A stretch of 64,000 nt of DNA, taken from positions 1 to 64,000 of the forward strand of contig VXMD01000041.1 in NCBI GenBank assembly GCA_009841255.1, in the 5' to 3' direction. Made by a program: the position numbers and the translations under genes. A model generated the notes under the pieces. The model was not told the DNA's origin. It made no database searches and saw only the letters and a list, made by a program, of their open reading frames with translations. The DNA comes from Candidatus Poribacteria bacterium (GTDB lineage: Bacteria; Poribacteria; WGA-4E; WGA-3G). This document shows positions 8,521 through 17,824 of this stretch, one piece after another (positions within the stretch are counted from its first letter, which is position 1; the number at the start of each line of letters is the position of its first letter).

Positions 8521-8631
8521 CATAGTAAAGGCACATATTTTAGGTGTTACGCTTAGGAGTATTGAAGTTCAGCAATTTATCGCTCCTAATCACCGATTCA
8601 TTCTCATCGTCGCACACCCTGGAGGTTTCTC

Positions 8632-10989
8632 ATGAAAACGCGAATCGCCCTTTCAAAACGAAACTTTCAAGTTTATATTACAGTCATCAGTGTTATTTGC
8701 ATCTCCTGCTCTGCTTTCGCGATGGAACCGATCGGCACAATTGGGCAACCCTTTCCAGAACAGCACGCGTTTCTCTCCAATGAAGCGATTGTGCGTGTTA
8801 CCCCAGCACACATTCAAATTATTGATACGAATACCGGTGCGCTTATAGATGAATTCGCCGAACGCGAGTATTTCAGCGATGTTGTGTTGAGTCCAGATGC
8901 CTCACATTTAGCGATTCTTACACATGCGCATGATGGAAAGCGTACGACTGTCAGTATCTGGGATGTTAATGCCCGCGAGCAAGTTAGCGAATGGAGAGTC
9001 CAATTCCGCATCTATGATGTCGCGGAGGTCGCGGCATTTAGTCCAACAGAGCCGCTGTTTGCAATCCCTTCTGAGAATGCGATTCATCTCTGGAATTGGC
9101 AGACGGGTGAGTCCCTTGGAAGGATGACAGGCACACGGCACCCATTGCAACCCTGTCATTTCTTCGACGGCGGCAGCAGTTGTGAAGGCGATCCGCGGGA
9201 TCGCACTGCGATTTTTAGTCCCGAGGGTCGCTATCTGATCATCGCCTCCATGCGTCCTGACATTGAACTCTGGAATATTGAGACGCGCCAATTAGAAGGG
9301 CACTTTGAAGGACACACCGGAAACTGGGTTGAAAAGGTCTCCATCAGTCCGGATGGAAGATACATGGCGTCATTCGAGTACAGCTCAGCTTCCGTTTACG
9401 TGTGGGATGTGGAATCGAGACAGTTACTCCGGAAAGCACAAAGCGGCATTGGAACGATTTCAGATGTGGTCTTCAGTCCGGACAGTCAACACCTATATGT
9501 CGCGACCGAGACCGATAGACTGACTTGGATTGATCCCGGACCCTGGGAGGGATGGGATGACCAGGTCCGCGTCTGGAATGTCAAATCGGGGCAACACATC
9601 GACACGTTTGGCAGTGAGTTCCGCGAATTGGAAGAAATCACGCTATCACCGAACGGGAAAATTGCGCTCCTGCACTATTGGGATGCCGTCGTGATATGGG
9701 ATATAGAAAAGAAGCGACCCCTGAACGTGTGGACTGATTTTCTCAGAGATCGGTTCTACAATGTGGTGAAGTTGAGTCCTGATGGAAAAACCGTAGGTGC
9801 CACCTCTCGATATTTTATTAAGACGTGGGATGTCGCGTCCCAGCAGATGAAACGCATCGTTTCTGCAGAAGATGCCACGTTTGAAGGACTCGCCATCTCT
9901 CCAGATAGTCGGAAACTCGCTGTCCGCAGGGACCGGTGGGTGGAGGTCCGCAATCTTCAGACCGGTAACATTGAACTCCAATTTCCGCAGTCCACTGGGT
10001 GGCTTGAAGAAATTGTCTTCAGTACCTCTGGAAGGTGGATTGCGACAGTGGGAGTGGGGGACTGGCAGCCTCTCTCTATTTTGGACACCCAAAATAGAGA
10101 GAAACCCCAGGAACTTACGTCAAAAAATGGACCTGTATCGCTACATAATCATTACCAGATCGTCTTCAGTGAAAACGACGAGTATTTCGCGGCTTCCGGC
10201 AGATCGAAAGACGATCAAGATTGGATTCAATTATGGAAACGCGAGGGCAACACTTTCGGCTTTCAATATGGATGGCAGGTCCCAGACCTTCTTCATAGCC
10301 CAATTCCAACACTCGCCTTTGCCTCTCACACAGATGGTTCAACGGTGTTAGCAGCATCCGAAGAATTGGAACTCCACATCTGGAAACTCTTGTCAGACAG
10401 TCCCCAACTTCTAACAACCTTGGATGGAAGATATCAGCCAGTGCACTTTAGTCCAGAGGGTCGCTATCTCTTTGCCCGGCGAGACGGTTCCACCCAGGTC
10501 TGGGAGTGGCAGACAGAAACACCCCTTGAGCATCCATCTATTCCGGTATATTTTGACATCAGTCGAGATGGATCTATTCTGCTTTCGGAGGCAGTCAGCG
10601 GTCAGATCCGCATCTGGGATGGAAGCGCACTGTTACCTTCACAACCCGTTGCCGTTGAACCCGGAGGTAAACAGATTGTCATGCTGGGAGAAGTGAAACG
10701 GAATCAACTCCTACAAAACTTCCCCAACCCTTTCAACCCGGAAACCTGGATCCCGTTCCGACTCGCAAATGAAAGTCACGTCACGATCCACATTTATAAT
10801 ACCGCGGGTCAATTGGTGCGTCGCTTATCCGCAGGAACAATGCCTGCAGGCGACTATTCTTCACAGGCACAAGCTGTTTATTGGGATGGACGCAATCAAG
10901 TGGGTGAACCTGTGAGCAGTGGCGTCTATCTCTACACGATTCATGCAGGCGACTTCTCCGCAACCCGCAAAATGCTCATTCGAAAATGA
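8632..10989 (+). CDS. Exported WD40-like protein with FlgD/T9SS-like C-terminal domain (copy 2)
   Basis: 785 residues, same architecture as the gene at 6011: signal peptide (ending SCSAFA), WD40-like blades (FSPDSQHLYVA, VYVWDVES) and a C-terminal domain from RNQLLQNFPNPFNPETWIPF to ATRKMLIRK. The start has GGAGGTTTCTC, the same ribosome binding region as its twin. The repeat regions have diverged clearly between the twins, whereas the C-terminal domains are nearly identical even at DNA level. It has its own sigma-54 promoter at 8506. It is probably exported and surface-attached; the function is unknown. Confidence 0.75.
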   Translation: MKTRIALSKRNFQVYITVISVICISCSAFAMEPIGTIGQPFPEQHAFLSNEAIVRVTPAHIQIIDTNTGALIDEFAEREYFSDVVLSPDASHLAILTHAHDGKRTTVSIWDVNAREQVSEWRVQFRIYDVAEVAAFSPTEPLFAIPSENAIHLWNWQTGESLGRMTGTRHPLQPCHFFDGGSSCEGDPRDRTAIFSPEGRYLIIASMRPDIELWNIETRQLEGHFEGHTGNWVEKVSISPDGRYMASFEYSSASVYVWDVESRQLLRKAQSGIGTISDVVFSPDSQHLYVATETDRLTWIDPGPWEGWDDQVRVWNVKSGQHIDTFGSEFRELEEITLSPNGKIALLHYWDAVVIWDIEKKRPLNVWTDFLRDRFYNVVKLSPDGKTVGATSRYFIKTWDVASQQMKRIVSAEDATFEGLAISPDSRKLAVRRDRWVEVRNLQTGNIELQFPQSTGWLEEIVFSTSGRWIATVGVGDWQPLSILDTQNREKPQELTSKNGPVSLHNHYQIVFSENDEYFAASGRSKDDQDWIQLWKREGNTFGFQYGWQVPDLLHSPIPTLAFASHTDGSTVLAASEELELHIWKLLSDSPQLLTTLDGRYQPVHFSPEGRYLFARRDGSTQVWEWQTETPLEHPSIPVYFDISRDGSILLSEAVSGQIRIWDGSALLPSQPVAVEPGGKQIVMLGEVKRNQLLQNFPNPFNPETWIPFRLANESHVTIHIYNTAGQLVRRLSAGTMPAGDYSSQAQAVYWDGRNQVGEPVSSGVYLYTIHAGDFSATRKMLIRK

Positions 10990-11132
10990 GACGGCTTGGT
11001 GGCAGAAATCTCTCGACGGATGAGGAAAGAAATGCGCTTTAATTTGATTGACAGGAGATGAGCAATTGTATTTGGAGGATGCATAAATTTGAACACCTTC
11101 AGTTAATTCATCCGTGAGGAGGAACACAACCG

Positions 11133-14100
11133 ATGAACACGTTAAAACGAGCGATTCATTTTATGCTTGTAATGACTTGCGTCCTGAGTACGTCTGTGTT
11201 CTATAGTTGTGGTGCAGACAGTCTCGGACCGTATGTACCGCTCTTGCCTACAATCGAGAGCGAAGCGAAATTCTCAAGCAGATACCAATTGGAAGAAGAA
11301 CCACAGTTCTTCCATGATCTTTATGGCACAGAAATCGTGGAAGGCAGCGAGCTCAATACATACACTGATCAGAAAGCATTCGATCAGAACGGTAAATTAA
11401 TTGTTGGATGGGGCGGTCAGCTGGATAGTATGCGCTTCACAGCGCAACTCGACCGGACAATCATAGCGGAAGAAAGCTTCCTCGGTAGACACACCGAGTT
11501 TATGATTGGCGATCACCTACGCATCAAACCCGCTACCCTGTTTCCAAACCGATATATTCTATACAAAACTGAGTTCGATGGGCTTCGGTGGGATATCTCT
11601 TTTGCGCAGGAGCACCATCTTTTTAGTTTCATCCACTCCCGTATTTCCAATCCTATTAAAATAACAGACGCTGCAGAGGATGGAGCACTCGGACAGGATC
11701 TCGGACGCCGAAACGGGTGGAACACAGTGTCAGGTGTCAGAAATATTGAAAACGCACGACTCGTTGGTTTTCGAGGGCAGGGGGTTTTAGGCGAATTTTT
11801 CCGCATCGGATTTACGTATGTCAACTTGTTTAAAGAACACCCCGAACGTCTCATAAATTCATTCATGGGGACTGTTGCCAACACACCCCCTGAAAGAATC
11901 TCCGTTGTTTTTCGTGATGACTCACCTGAGGATAATTACACGAGCGTGTTCACAGATTTTCGTTCTTATGATCCCAATTTACATAGCGATCATATCCAAG
12001 CGGGTGTCGGTGCCGCTTTCAAAAGTATGAAGATTACGATCGTTACACAATCCCTTCACAAATTACCCCCCGCCGCTATAGCGGAAGGCATTGAACCCGA
12101 ACTTCTCCCTGAAATGACGCACCACTTCGATGTCTTCGCTGACGAACTTGTTCCCGTTGATCACGCGGGAGGTCCTTCCAAAGTCCGAGATTCCGTTGAC
12201 GGAAAATGGAAAATTGTCACCGGTTTCAATAAAATGAAGTATGATCTTATGCTGACGGATGCGAAGATTAACATTGATCCACGAACCGTCAAATCGGTAG
12301 TATTTGACATGGTTGTTGCGGGGGATTATAATATAGCGGTTATCGGCTTTAGTGAAGCCAATAGAGCAGAGAAGAACCCCGACCTACAGGAGTGGATTAA
12401 AACGACAGATGGCCGCATTCAGATGCCGTATCGCGACATCATCGAGGCTCCAGGGAATTACGGTCAATCCCCGGATTACATCAAAAACAGGAAAAAACTC
12501 AGAGACAATCCCACCGAATGGAAAGGCGAAGGAAGACCCCGGAAAATCCGATACCGCTATGGTGCCGCACGTGCTGCGACGCTCTACGGACTCGATCTTG
12601 AAGGGACTATCAGCAATGTTTTCGTCCGCGCACACTACTCTATTAATGGGAAATATAAACAGTACCCGACCATCCCAAAAGATAAAGTAGGCTTTAGTCG
12701 AACCAAAACCACGCTTCAGCTGCCCGATGGTGAGGAAGAAACAGGTGTCACCATTGATCTCAGCAGTCAACTCCCCGTAGATGCAAACGGCGTCCCGACA
12801 TATTCGGTAGCCGAAGGTGAACGTTTTGAAGCCTTTTTAGGCGAGGACGGAACAGATGAGGATGGGAACGGACAACTCGGTAGAGAAACCGCCTGGTTCG
12901 TCCAACTTAAGTCTCGCTTTGGTAAACTCCACTTAGAAGCCGCCCTGTATCATATCGACCCAGGCTACACAACGAACTATCTAAATTTTGGTGCCCATCC
13001 GAATCGAGGTCAAATTTACACCCTTGAACGCGGCAGACCCGATAGGCCCTTGGCAGAACGAATCCCGGCAGAACAAATTCCATGGGACACCGCCAATTAT
13101 ACACTGATTGAGGATGACGACGATGGCGATGGCTGGCCCGATGGTGCTGACTTTGATGGGGTCATTCCACGCGCTGATGACCGAGACCAGAATGGGGTCT
13201 TAGACTTCCAAGAAGATTTTCTTATTTTTGAAGCCGATCCCCCTGTATTTACCAATGATATCGATCTGAATAATAACGGCATTGTCGACCCGATTGAAGA
13301 TGACTTTGAGCCAGAATACGAATACGGTATAGACCGTCAGGGATATCACCTTAAAGCAAAATACCATCTGCTCGATAACCTTGTTGTTCAAGTAGGTTGG
13401 TTAAACGAAAGCGAGATTTCAAGCCGACGGAAGAATAACTCCAAATACATACATATTACCTACAAACGCAGTATCCCTGATTTTGGTAGCTTTCACTTCC
13501 AAAATCGATTCGTCCGAGCACAAGATGATATTCCGGATTACGCGATCGTCTTGCCTGTTGGAGAATTGGAACCGATTCACATTAAAGACGAACTTGATTT
13601 TTACAACGCATGGGTGAATGCAACGACGTTCCAATGCCTCTACACCGCAGTGCGAAACTTGACCCTTGAAGCCAAAGTCCTGGTTCTCATGCAAAAACAG
13701 TTTGAACAGGACGAAGGGAAAGCACTTTTCACGGATATTGAATACGACCCGATATCAAAGAAATTTGAACCCGATGAACGCGTTGACTTTATGGTGCCAA
13801 TTGAGCAGGTCCGAATTGGCGACAATGGACGGGCATACCCGTTCTATCCCGATCATGGCATTAACGCACTCGACCCGACCGACACCGGTTTAATCTATGA
13901 CACTACGAATTGGAAAAAACGCCGTTATCCCGAACGGAACATCCGGAATCAACTCACGATTCTGAAGGCGAAATACGAGATCGCATTTGTGGACCTTCCA
14001 TTCGCCAACAAGGTTGTTGAAAATTTAACACTAACACCCATGGTTAAGTACGTCTGGGACCGCGCTTTTGACCGAAGTGCCGAGGAAATCCCAGAAACAC

Positions 14101-14486
14101 TCAATCCAGATCTGTTTCTCCCAACGGACGCTGAACCGGTTGAATATTTGCGGTTCAATCGTCGCAGTCGGGAGGATATTCTGGGTGTCCGTCTCGATTA
14201 TCAGTTTACACCGAGATTAAATATCATTGGCGGATTCCAATACCGGAAGTTTACCAACCGAGATAAAAACTTTAAGAACTATCTACAAATTTTCTCAGAT
14301 GACACTGACGTTCCGAACCTATACCGCCCTGATCTGCGAACCCGTATTTTGGGGGTCCAAGCTATCAACAGAGGCAAATGGCTCGGTTTCTACACCATCA
14401 TTCTTGCGGGTTACCGGAGAACCACGCACCTGTTTGAACATACGACCAGTACCACAACGTTTGTTAGAGCGATGATGGGTTTCTAA
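11133..14486 (+). CDS. Large outer-membrane beta-barrel-type protein
   Basis: 1117 residues. The N-terminus is a signal sequence with Tyr-Ser-Cys near residue 26 (possible lipoprotein). Long amphipathic beta stretches such as HLKAKYHLLDNLVVQVGWL and a terminal aromatic (ending RAMMGF) fit an outer-membrane barrel. An acidic insert near residues 660-730 has three Asp/Asn-rich loops (DDDGDGWPDG, DRDQNGVLD, DLNNNGIVD) like calcium-binding thrombospondin type 3 or EF-hand-like loops. GAGGAGG precedes the start. The substrate is unknown; it could be a channel, assembly factor or surface receptor. No TonB box or plug domain is obvious. Confidence 0.6.
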   Translation: MNTLKRAIHFMLVMTCVLSTSVFYSCGADSLGPYVPLLPTIESEAKFSSRYQLEEEPQFFHDLYGTEIVEGSELNTYTDQKAFDQNGKLIVGWGGQLDSMRFTAQLDRTIIAEESFLGRHTEFMIGDHLRIKPATLFPNRYILYKTEFDGLRWDISFAQEHHLFSFIHSRISNPIKITDAAEDGALGQDLGRRNGWNTVSGVRNIENARLVGFRGQGVLGEFFRIGFTYVNLFKEHPERLINSFMGTVANTPPERISVVFRDDSPEDNYTSVFTDFRSYDPNLHSDHIQAGVGAAFKSMKITIVTQSLHKLPPAAIAEGIEPELLPEMTHHFDVFADELVPVDHAGGPSKVRDSVDGKWKIVTGFNKMKYDLMLTDAKINIDPRTVKSVVFDMVVAGDYNIAVIGFSEANRAEKNPDLQEWIKTTDGRIQMPYRDIIEAPGNYGQSPDYIKNRKKLRDNPTEWKGEGRPRKIRYRYGAARAATLYGLDLEGTISNVFVRAHYSINGKYKQYPTIPKDKVGFSRTKTTLQLPDGEEETGVTIDLSSQLPVDANGVPTYSVAEGERFEAFLGEDGTDEDGNGQLGRETAWFVQLKSRFGKLHLEAALYHIDPGYTTNYLNFGAHPNRGQIYTLERGRPDRPLAERIPAEQIPWDTANYTLIEDDDDGDGWPDGADFDGVIPRADDRDQNGVLDFQEDFLIFEADPPVFTNDIDLNNNGIVDPIEDDFEPEYEYGIDRQGYHLKAKYHLLDNLVVQVGWLNESEISSRRKNNSKYIHITYKRSIPDFGSFHFQNRFVRAQDDIPDYAIVLPVGELEPIHIKDELDFYNAWVNATTFQCLYTAVRNLTLEAKVLVLMQKQFEQDEGKALFTDIEYDPISKKFEPDERVDFMVPIEQVRIGDNGRAYPFYPDHGINALDPTDTGLIYDTTNWKKRRYPERNIRNQLTILKAKYEIAFVDLPFANKVVENLTLTPMVKYVWDRAFDRSAEEIPETLNPDLFLPTDAEPVEYLRFNRRSREDILGVRLDYQFTPRLNIIGGFQYRKFTNRDKNFKNYLQIFSDDTDVPNLYRPDLRTRILGVQAINRGKWLGFYTIILAGYRRTTHLFEHTTSTTTFVRAMMGF

Positions 14487-14497
14487 ATGGCTGACGG

Positions 14498-17400
14498 CTA
14501 CCGCTGGCGTGAGGGGAACAGCGTTCCCAACAGACCTATTACCGACTCGTTGACTGTCGGTGTAATGTGTAATTGATTCTGTAGATACGCTTCGTAGAGT
14601 GAGACGCCCCCCAAAATGAACTGGGTGATCGTGTCATCATCTGTAGAGAGGCAAATTCCAACACCTTCTGAGCCTTCTGCCGACACACGAATTTCACCAT
14701 CTTTAATGATCAGACGTGCCCAATGTTTCGAACCTTTAATGCCAATTGTCCCTTGCCAGCCTTTGTAATCGTTGCTCTCGTTCAATCGTTTGGAAAGCAA
14801 TGGAGAAAGCTCGCCAAGTAGCATCGGTAGATTGACGATCTTGAACATCCACACCCAATCTTCATCTCCCGACGTGTACCCAAAATTGTGGAATAACTTT
14901 CTGACATAATTCTTTTCCACCTCTCCTTCAGGAACCCAGCTTATTTGTTTATATTTACGCTTCACCAGTTCGTTATGCAAAACGCAGAGCAGGGCAGTGC
15001 CAACCTCCTCAAGGAAACCTTCTGGGTGTGTGGAGCTTTCGGAGGATTGAGATTTAAGACAGAATTCGGTGATTGAGGCATTCTTGTCCTTCTCATAGCA
15101 TTGCACTTGCACATACCCAAGCAGCTCTCCAGCCTTCTCTGCGAGATAAATCAACCGAGTTTCCGACGTTCTGCGCCTTTCAGCGCGTCTCGGTCTACGT
15201 TCCACCTGGTCCGCATAAAACGCATTGAGGACCCGTGCCATTGCGACTTCATCTCTGTGCGAGTATGGACGGATGACTAAGCCCTCGACCACTTTTGCCT
15301 GTTCGTGTTGCAACGCTTTGGTGAATCGTCGCCCTACCAATCCATCAATGAACCCAAAACTCCTGTACATCCCATGGGCGGTATTGTCCGTTCTGGTATG
15401 AAGAGAGCTACAAGAGTACCGACGGACCAGTTCGTGAGACATCGACGCACCGAATGCCCACCGCGACAATCCCTTTCGACGATATTTCGGATTGGTATGC
15501 ACCCAGCTCACGTAAATACCGGGGGCATGCGTGTTGTGAGGAAAATGGTGTGTATGGAGCGCTGACTCGCAAGTGGCAACGCGATAACCCTCGACGGTCG
15601 GATAGAGATATAAGTCCTTATTGCGCTGATTGCGTTTGGTATCCATCGTTAGGATAGGGACACCGGTTTCGTCGATGAGCCCCTTCTGTGAGAACCGTTT
15701 GGCAGTTGGGTGGACAATTTTTTCAAGCAGATATCCGGTTTCGAGTTGGTATCTGTCATCCTGGTGTAGCGCAATCTCCACGAGCCGATCTACGACTTCG
15801 CCGCCTCCACCATTACGAACCAACATCAGTACCGCCATCGCTACAAGTCCGTCATCCCCTGTTTCAACCGTTAACTCTTCAAATACTTTCACTGCCCGGT
15901 CATCGCAACTATTGATTAGTTTTGTTGCTGCAATCAATCGTTCGTATCTGTCTGCCGCGTCCAGTTTAGCAACTAAGGTCGAAATCCGATGCTCAGTGTC
16001 GCCAGCGATCTCAAGAAGACTCTCGATTGCATCGATTCTGTCGCTTGTATCTATGCTTGTGTCGCGAATCATTCTATTGAGGTATCCACGGACCTCTGCC
16101 ACAAATTCGTCGCTGTCATTCGGCAATAATGGGAGGGGATGGACGGTCGTGCCGATCTCTTCAAACCATGGAAACAGGTCCTCACCTACCGCTCGACTGA
16201 GGTAATAGATGAGTCTATCCACCGATGAGAAAGTTGTGTCTGGCATATTCTTTTCTGTGTCGCTGTGTTCTTTCGACAACACCTCGGTCAGCCGGATGAA
16301 CAGGTCGTCCCCATATTTCTCAAGTAGTGCCTTCAGTATCCAGATCGGTTTGCGATATCGTTGCTCGTAAACCCTCGCAATGTCAATGGGTTCCTCTGCT
16401 TGGGCGTTTTCACGAAATTGTCGGTCAGTTGCGTTAAGCATCTCCGCGGCTTCTGGCTTAAATTCGAGCAATTTCATTGCCCAGATACCGAAGAAAAACG
16501 GGAATCCCTCTCCATCAAAAAGAATCTCTGTCGCCTTTCCAAACGGCGTTTTGTCGGCGAGCAACCGACTCGCCTCGACACCGAGTGAATAGGCAAGTCT
16601 TGGCGTACTGACACACGCCCCGATTGTCATTACCGAATCCTCCCAACTGAAGCTGTATTTATGGACACATGACGGCATCAGATCGATTTCCCATTTAATT
16701 TTTTCACCTTCAGGGAATTTAGAGAACATCTCCTTCGCCAGTTTCTTAACAAATGCCATACAGGTATCCACACGGTCCTCAACGAACTGGGTATAGAAAA
16801 TTCGGATTTTTTCATCCTCTCGGATCTGTTCTTCAACCGGAATTTCATCAGGAATCATCTCAGTATCCGTTGCCGAAGAGAGGCGGTTGATTCCCAACCA
16901 ATCAATGAACCGCCCGGATACAGGGTGATTTTCATACTGAAAGAGTTGCGTGTTGATTAACAGGACGCGCCCTAATCCAAAATCGAGGAAAGCTCCTACG
17001 GGTTCCTTTGTCTCGCTGTTTTCAAGGAAAACGCTACTCTCCGCGGGGATATCAAGGATACCACAATATGTGAGACCGAGATCATCGATTTCCAGTCCAC
17101 CGGTAATTTCGTGGTTAGTGAGATGCAGATTTTTCTTTGTCCGACCGCGCAAAGGGTTCGCATCAATATCCATTTCCCCTTGCCCTTCAGGCAACGAAAG
17201 AAATCGCGCCCCGAAAAGAGAGGCAATCTGATTAACCCCCAATTCCGAGATCGGTTCACGGACATCTCGTTCAAATCGGCTTGTGCTGGAAGTTAACAGT
17301 AATCCACCGCCGTTTTCTACAAACTCCCTAATAAGTTGGAGTTCCGCATCGGTATATTTTAAAGGCGTGTTGCTGCAAATCGTCAGGACATCGTAGTTTT

Positions 17401-17545
17401 TTAGTACTGCTTCACTGAGATAATCACGGTTGTTAGTAGTCCGATAGATGGTGTCCGGCTCAATTCGTATCAATCCGTCTGACCAGCCGGTATCGCGTGA
17501 GGTATCAACTAAGATTCGAATTCGTTCTTTTGTCATCCGTTTCAT
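14498..17545 (-). CDS. Multidomain protein: GATase1-like, helical repeats, two GNAT-like domains, SCP2-like tail
   Basis: 1015 residues, apparently cytoplasmic. Residues 8-225 resemble a ThuA/class I amidotransferase-like fold (YDVLTICSNTPL, VENGGGLLLTS) without a clear catalytic Cys. A middle region (230-430) looks like a peptidase-related helical domain but has no HExxH. Helical repeat-like sequence (510-640) follows. Residues about 655-790 form a GNAT acetyltransferase with the acetyl-CoA loop YRRKGLSRWAF; a second GNAT-like module follows (about 800-900). The last 110 residues resemble an SCP2 sterol-carrier domain, as in Eis-type acetyltransferases. It converges with the barrel gene (11 nt between stops). 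GNAT-GNAT-SCP2 is known for Eis; the long N-terminal extension is unusual. ATG 17545 and 17536 are both possible starts. Confidence 0.62.
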   Translation of the reverse strand: MKRMTKERIRILVDTSRDTGWSDGLIRIEPDTIYRTTNNRDYLSEAVLKNYDVLTICSNTPLKYTDAELQLIREFVENGGGLLLTSSTSRFERDVREPISELGVNQIASLFGARFLSLPEGQGEMDIDANPLRGRTKKNLHLTNHEITGGLEIDDLGLTYCGILDIPAESSVFLENSETKEPVGAFLDFGLGRVLLINTQLFQYENHPVSGRFIDWLGINRLSSATDTEMIPDEIPVEEQIREDEKIRIFYTQFVEDRVDTCMAFVKKLAKEMFSKFPEGEKIKWEIDLMPSCVHKYSFSWEDSVMTIGACVSTPRLAYSLGVEASRLLADKTPFGKATEILFDGEGFPFFFGIWAMKLLEFKPEAAEMLNATDRQFRENAQAEEPIDIARVYEQRYRKPIWILKALLEKYGDDLFIRLTEVLSKEHSDTEKNMPDTTFSSVDRLIYYLSRAVGEDLFPWFEEIGTTVHPLPLLPNDSDEFVAEVRGYLNRMIRDTSIDTSDRIDAIESLLEIAGDTEHRISTLVAKLDAADRYERLIAATKLINSCDDRAVKVFEELTVETGDDGLVAMAVLMLVRNGGGGEVVDRLVEIALHQDDRYQLETGYLLEKIVHPTAKRFSQKGLIDETGVPILTMDTKRNQRNKDLYLYPTVEGYRVATCESALHTHHFPHNTHAPGIYVSWVHTNPKYRRKGLSRWAFGASMSHELVRRYSCSSLHTRTDNTAHGMYRSFGFIDGLVGRRFTKALQHEQAKVVEGLVIRPYSHRDEVAMARVLNAFYADQVERRPRRAERRRTSETRLIYLAEKAGELLGYVQVQCYEKDKNASITEFCLKSQSSESSTHPEGFLEEVGTALLCVLHNELVKRKYKQISWVPEGEVEKNYVRKLFHNFGYTSGDEDWVWMFKIVNLPMLLGELSPLLSKRLNESNDYKGWQGTIGIKGSKHWARLIIKDGEIRVSAEGSEGVGICLSTDDDTITQFILGGVSLYEAYLQNQLHITPTVNESVIGLLGTLFPSRQR

Positions 17546-17749
17546 TCCCTATCCATCAAATTAGTGGTTTGGATTTTGATCTTCGGTCGTTCAAATTTTT
17601 CTTGGACGCCATGGTAATTAATCCTTTCCTGCATTCAACTATATCTACAACATTTTCTTCAAATTTTATGGAAAAACTGATGCGGCATATCCAAAATTCT
17701 GGAAAGTGAGTATCAAATGGATAGATGAGAAGTAAAAAGCAGATTTAAG

Positions 17750-17778
17750 TTGCAATCAAACGAATTATTTGTTATAAT
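17750..17778 (+). promoter_or_regulatory. Sigma-70 promoter of the methylase gene
   Basis: TTGCAA (17750-17755), 17 nt, TATAAT (17773-17778). The -10 is perfect. It directly precedes a 24-bp near-palindrome and the methylase start at 17825. Confidence 0.6.
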
Positions 17779-17780
17779 GT

Positions 17781-17804
17781 TTTATAAGGATTAATCATTA
17801 TAAA
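17781..17804 (+). promoter_or_regulatory. Operator-like palindrome before the methylase gene
   Basis: TTTATAA, 10 nt, TTATAAA with GATTAATC at the centre: 24 bp, palindromic except for one base pair. It begins 2 nt after the -10 and would cover the transcription start, as expected for a repressor site. The N-terminal HTH of the methylase is the obvious candidate to bind it (inference). Confidence 0.5.
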
Positions 17805-17824
17805 ATACTATAGGAGATTGTACT

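Larger units (their letters stand above)
8327..8631. other. Intergenic control region between WD40-like twins
   Basis: No gene is seen. It holds two enhancer-like sites (8408-8423 and 8439-8454) and a sigma-54 promoter (8506-8520). The first few bases after each twin's stop codon are also alike, so the duplicated block extends slightly past the stop codon. Confidence 0.6.

Noticed and set aside
8544-8783. Short frame overlapping the start of the second WD40-like gene
   Set aside because: Out of frame with the clear gene; the likeness to the short frame at 5866 (EVSHENA) comes only from the shared ribosome binding region.
15305-16205. Plus-strand frames inside the acetyltransferase gene, one of 191 codons
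   Set aside because: Low-complexity Ser/Arg/Thr composition, opposite a clear multidomain gene.
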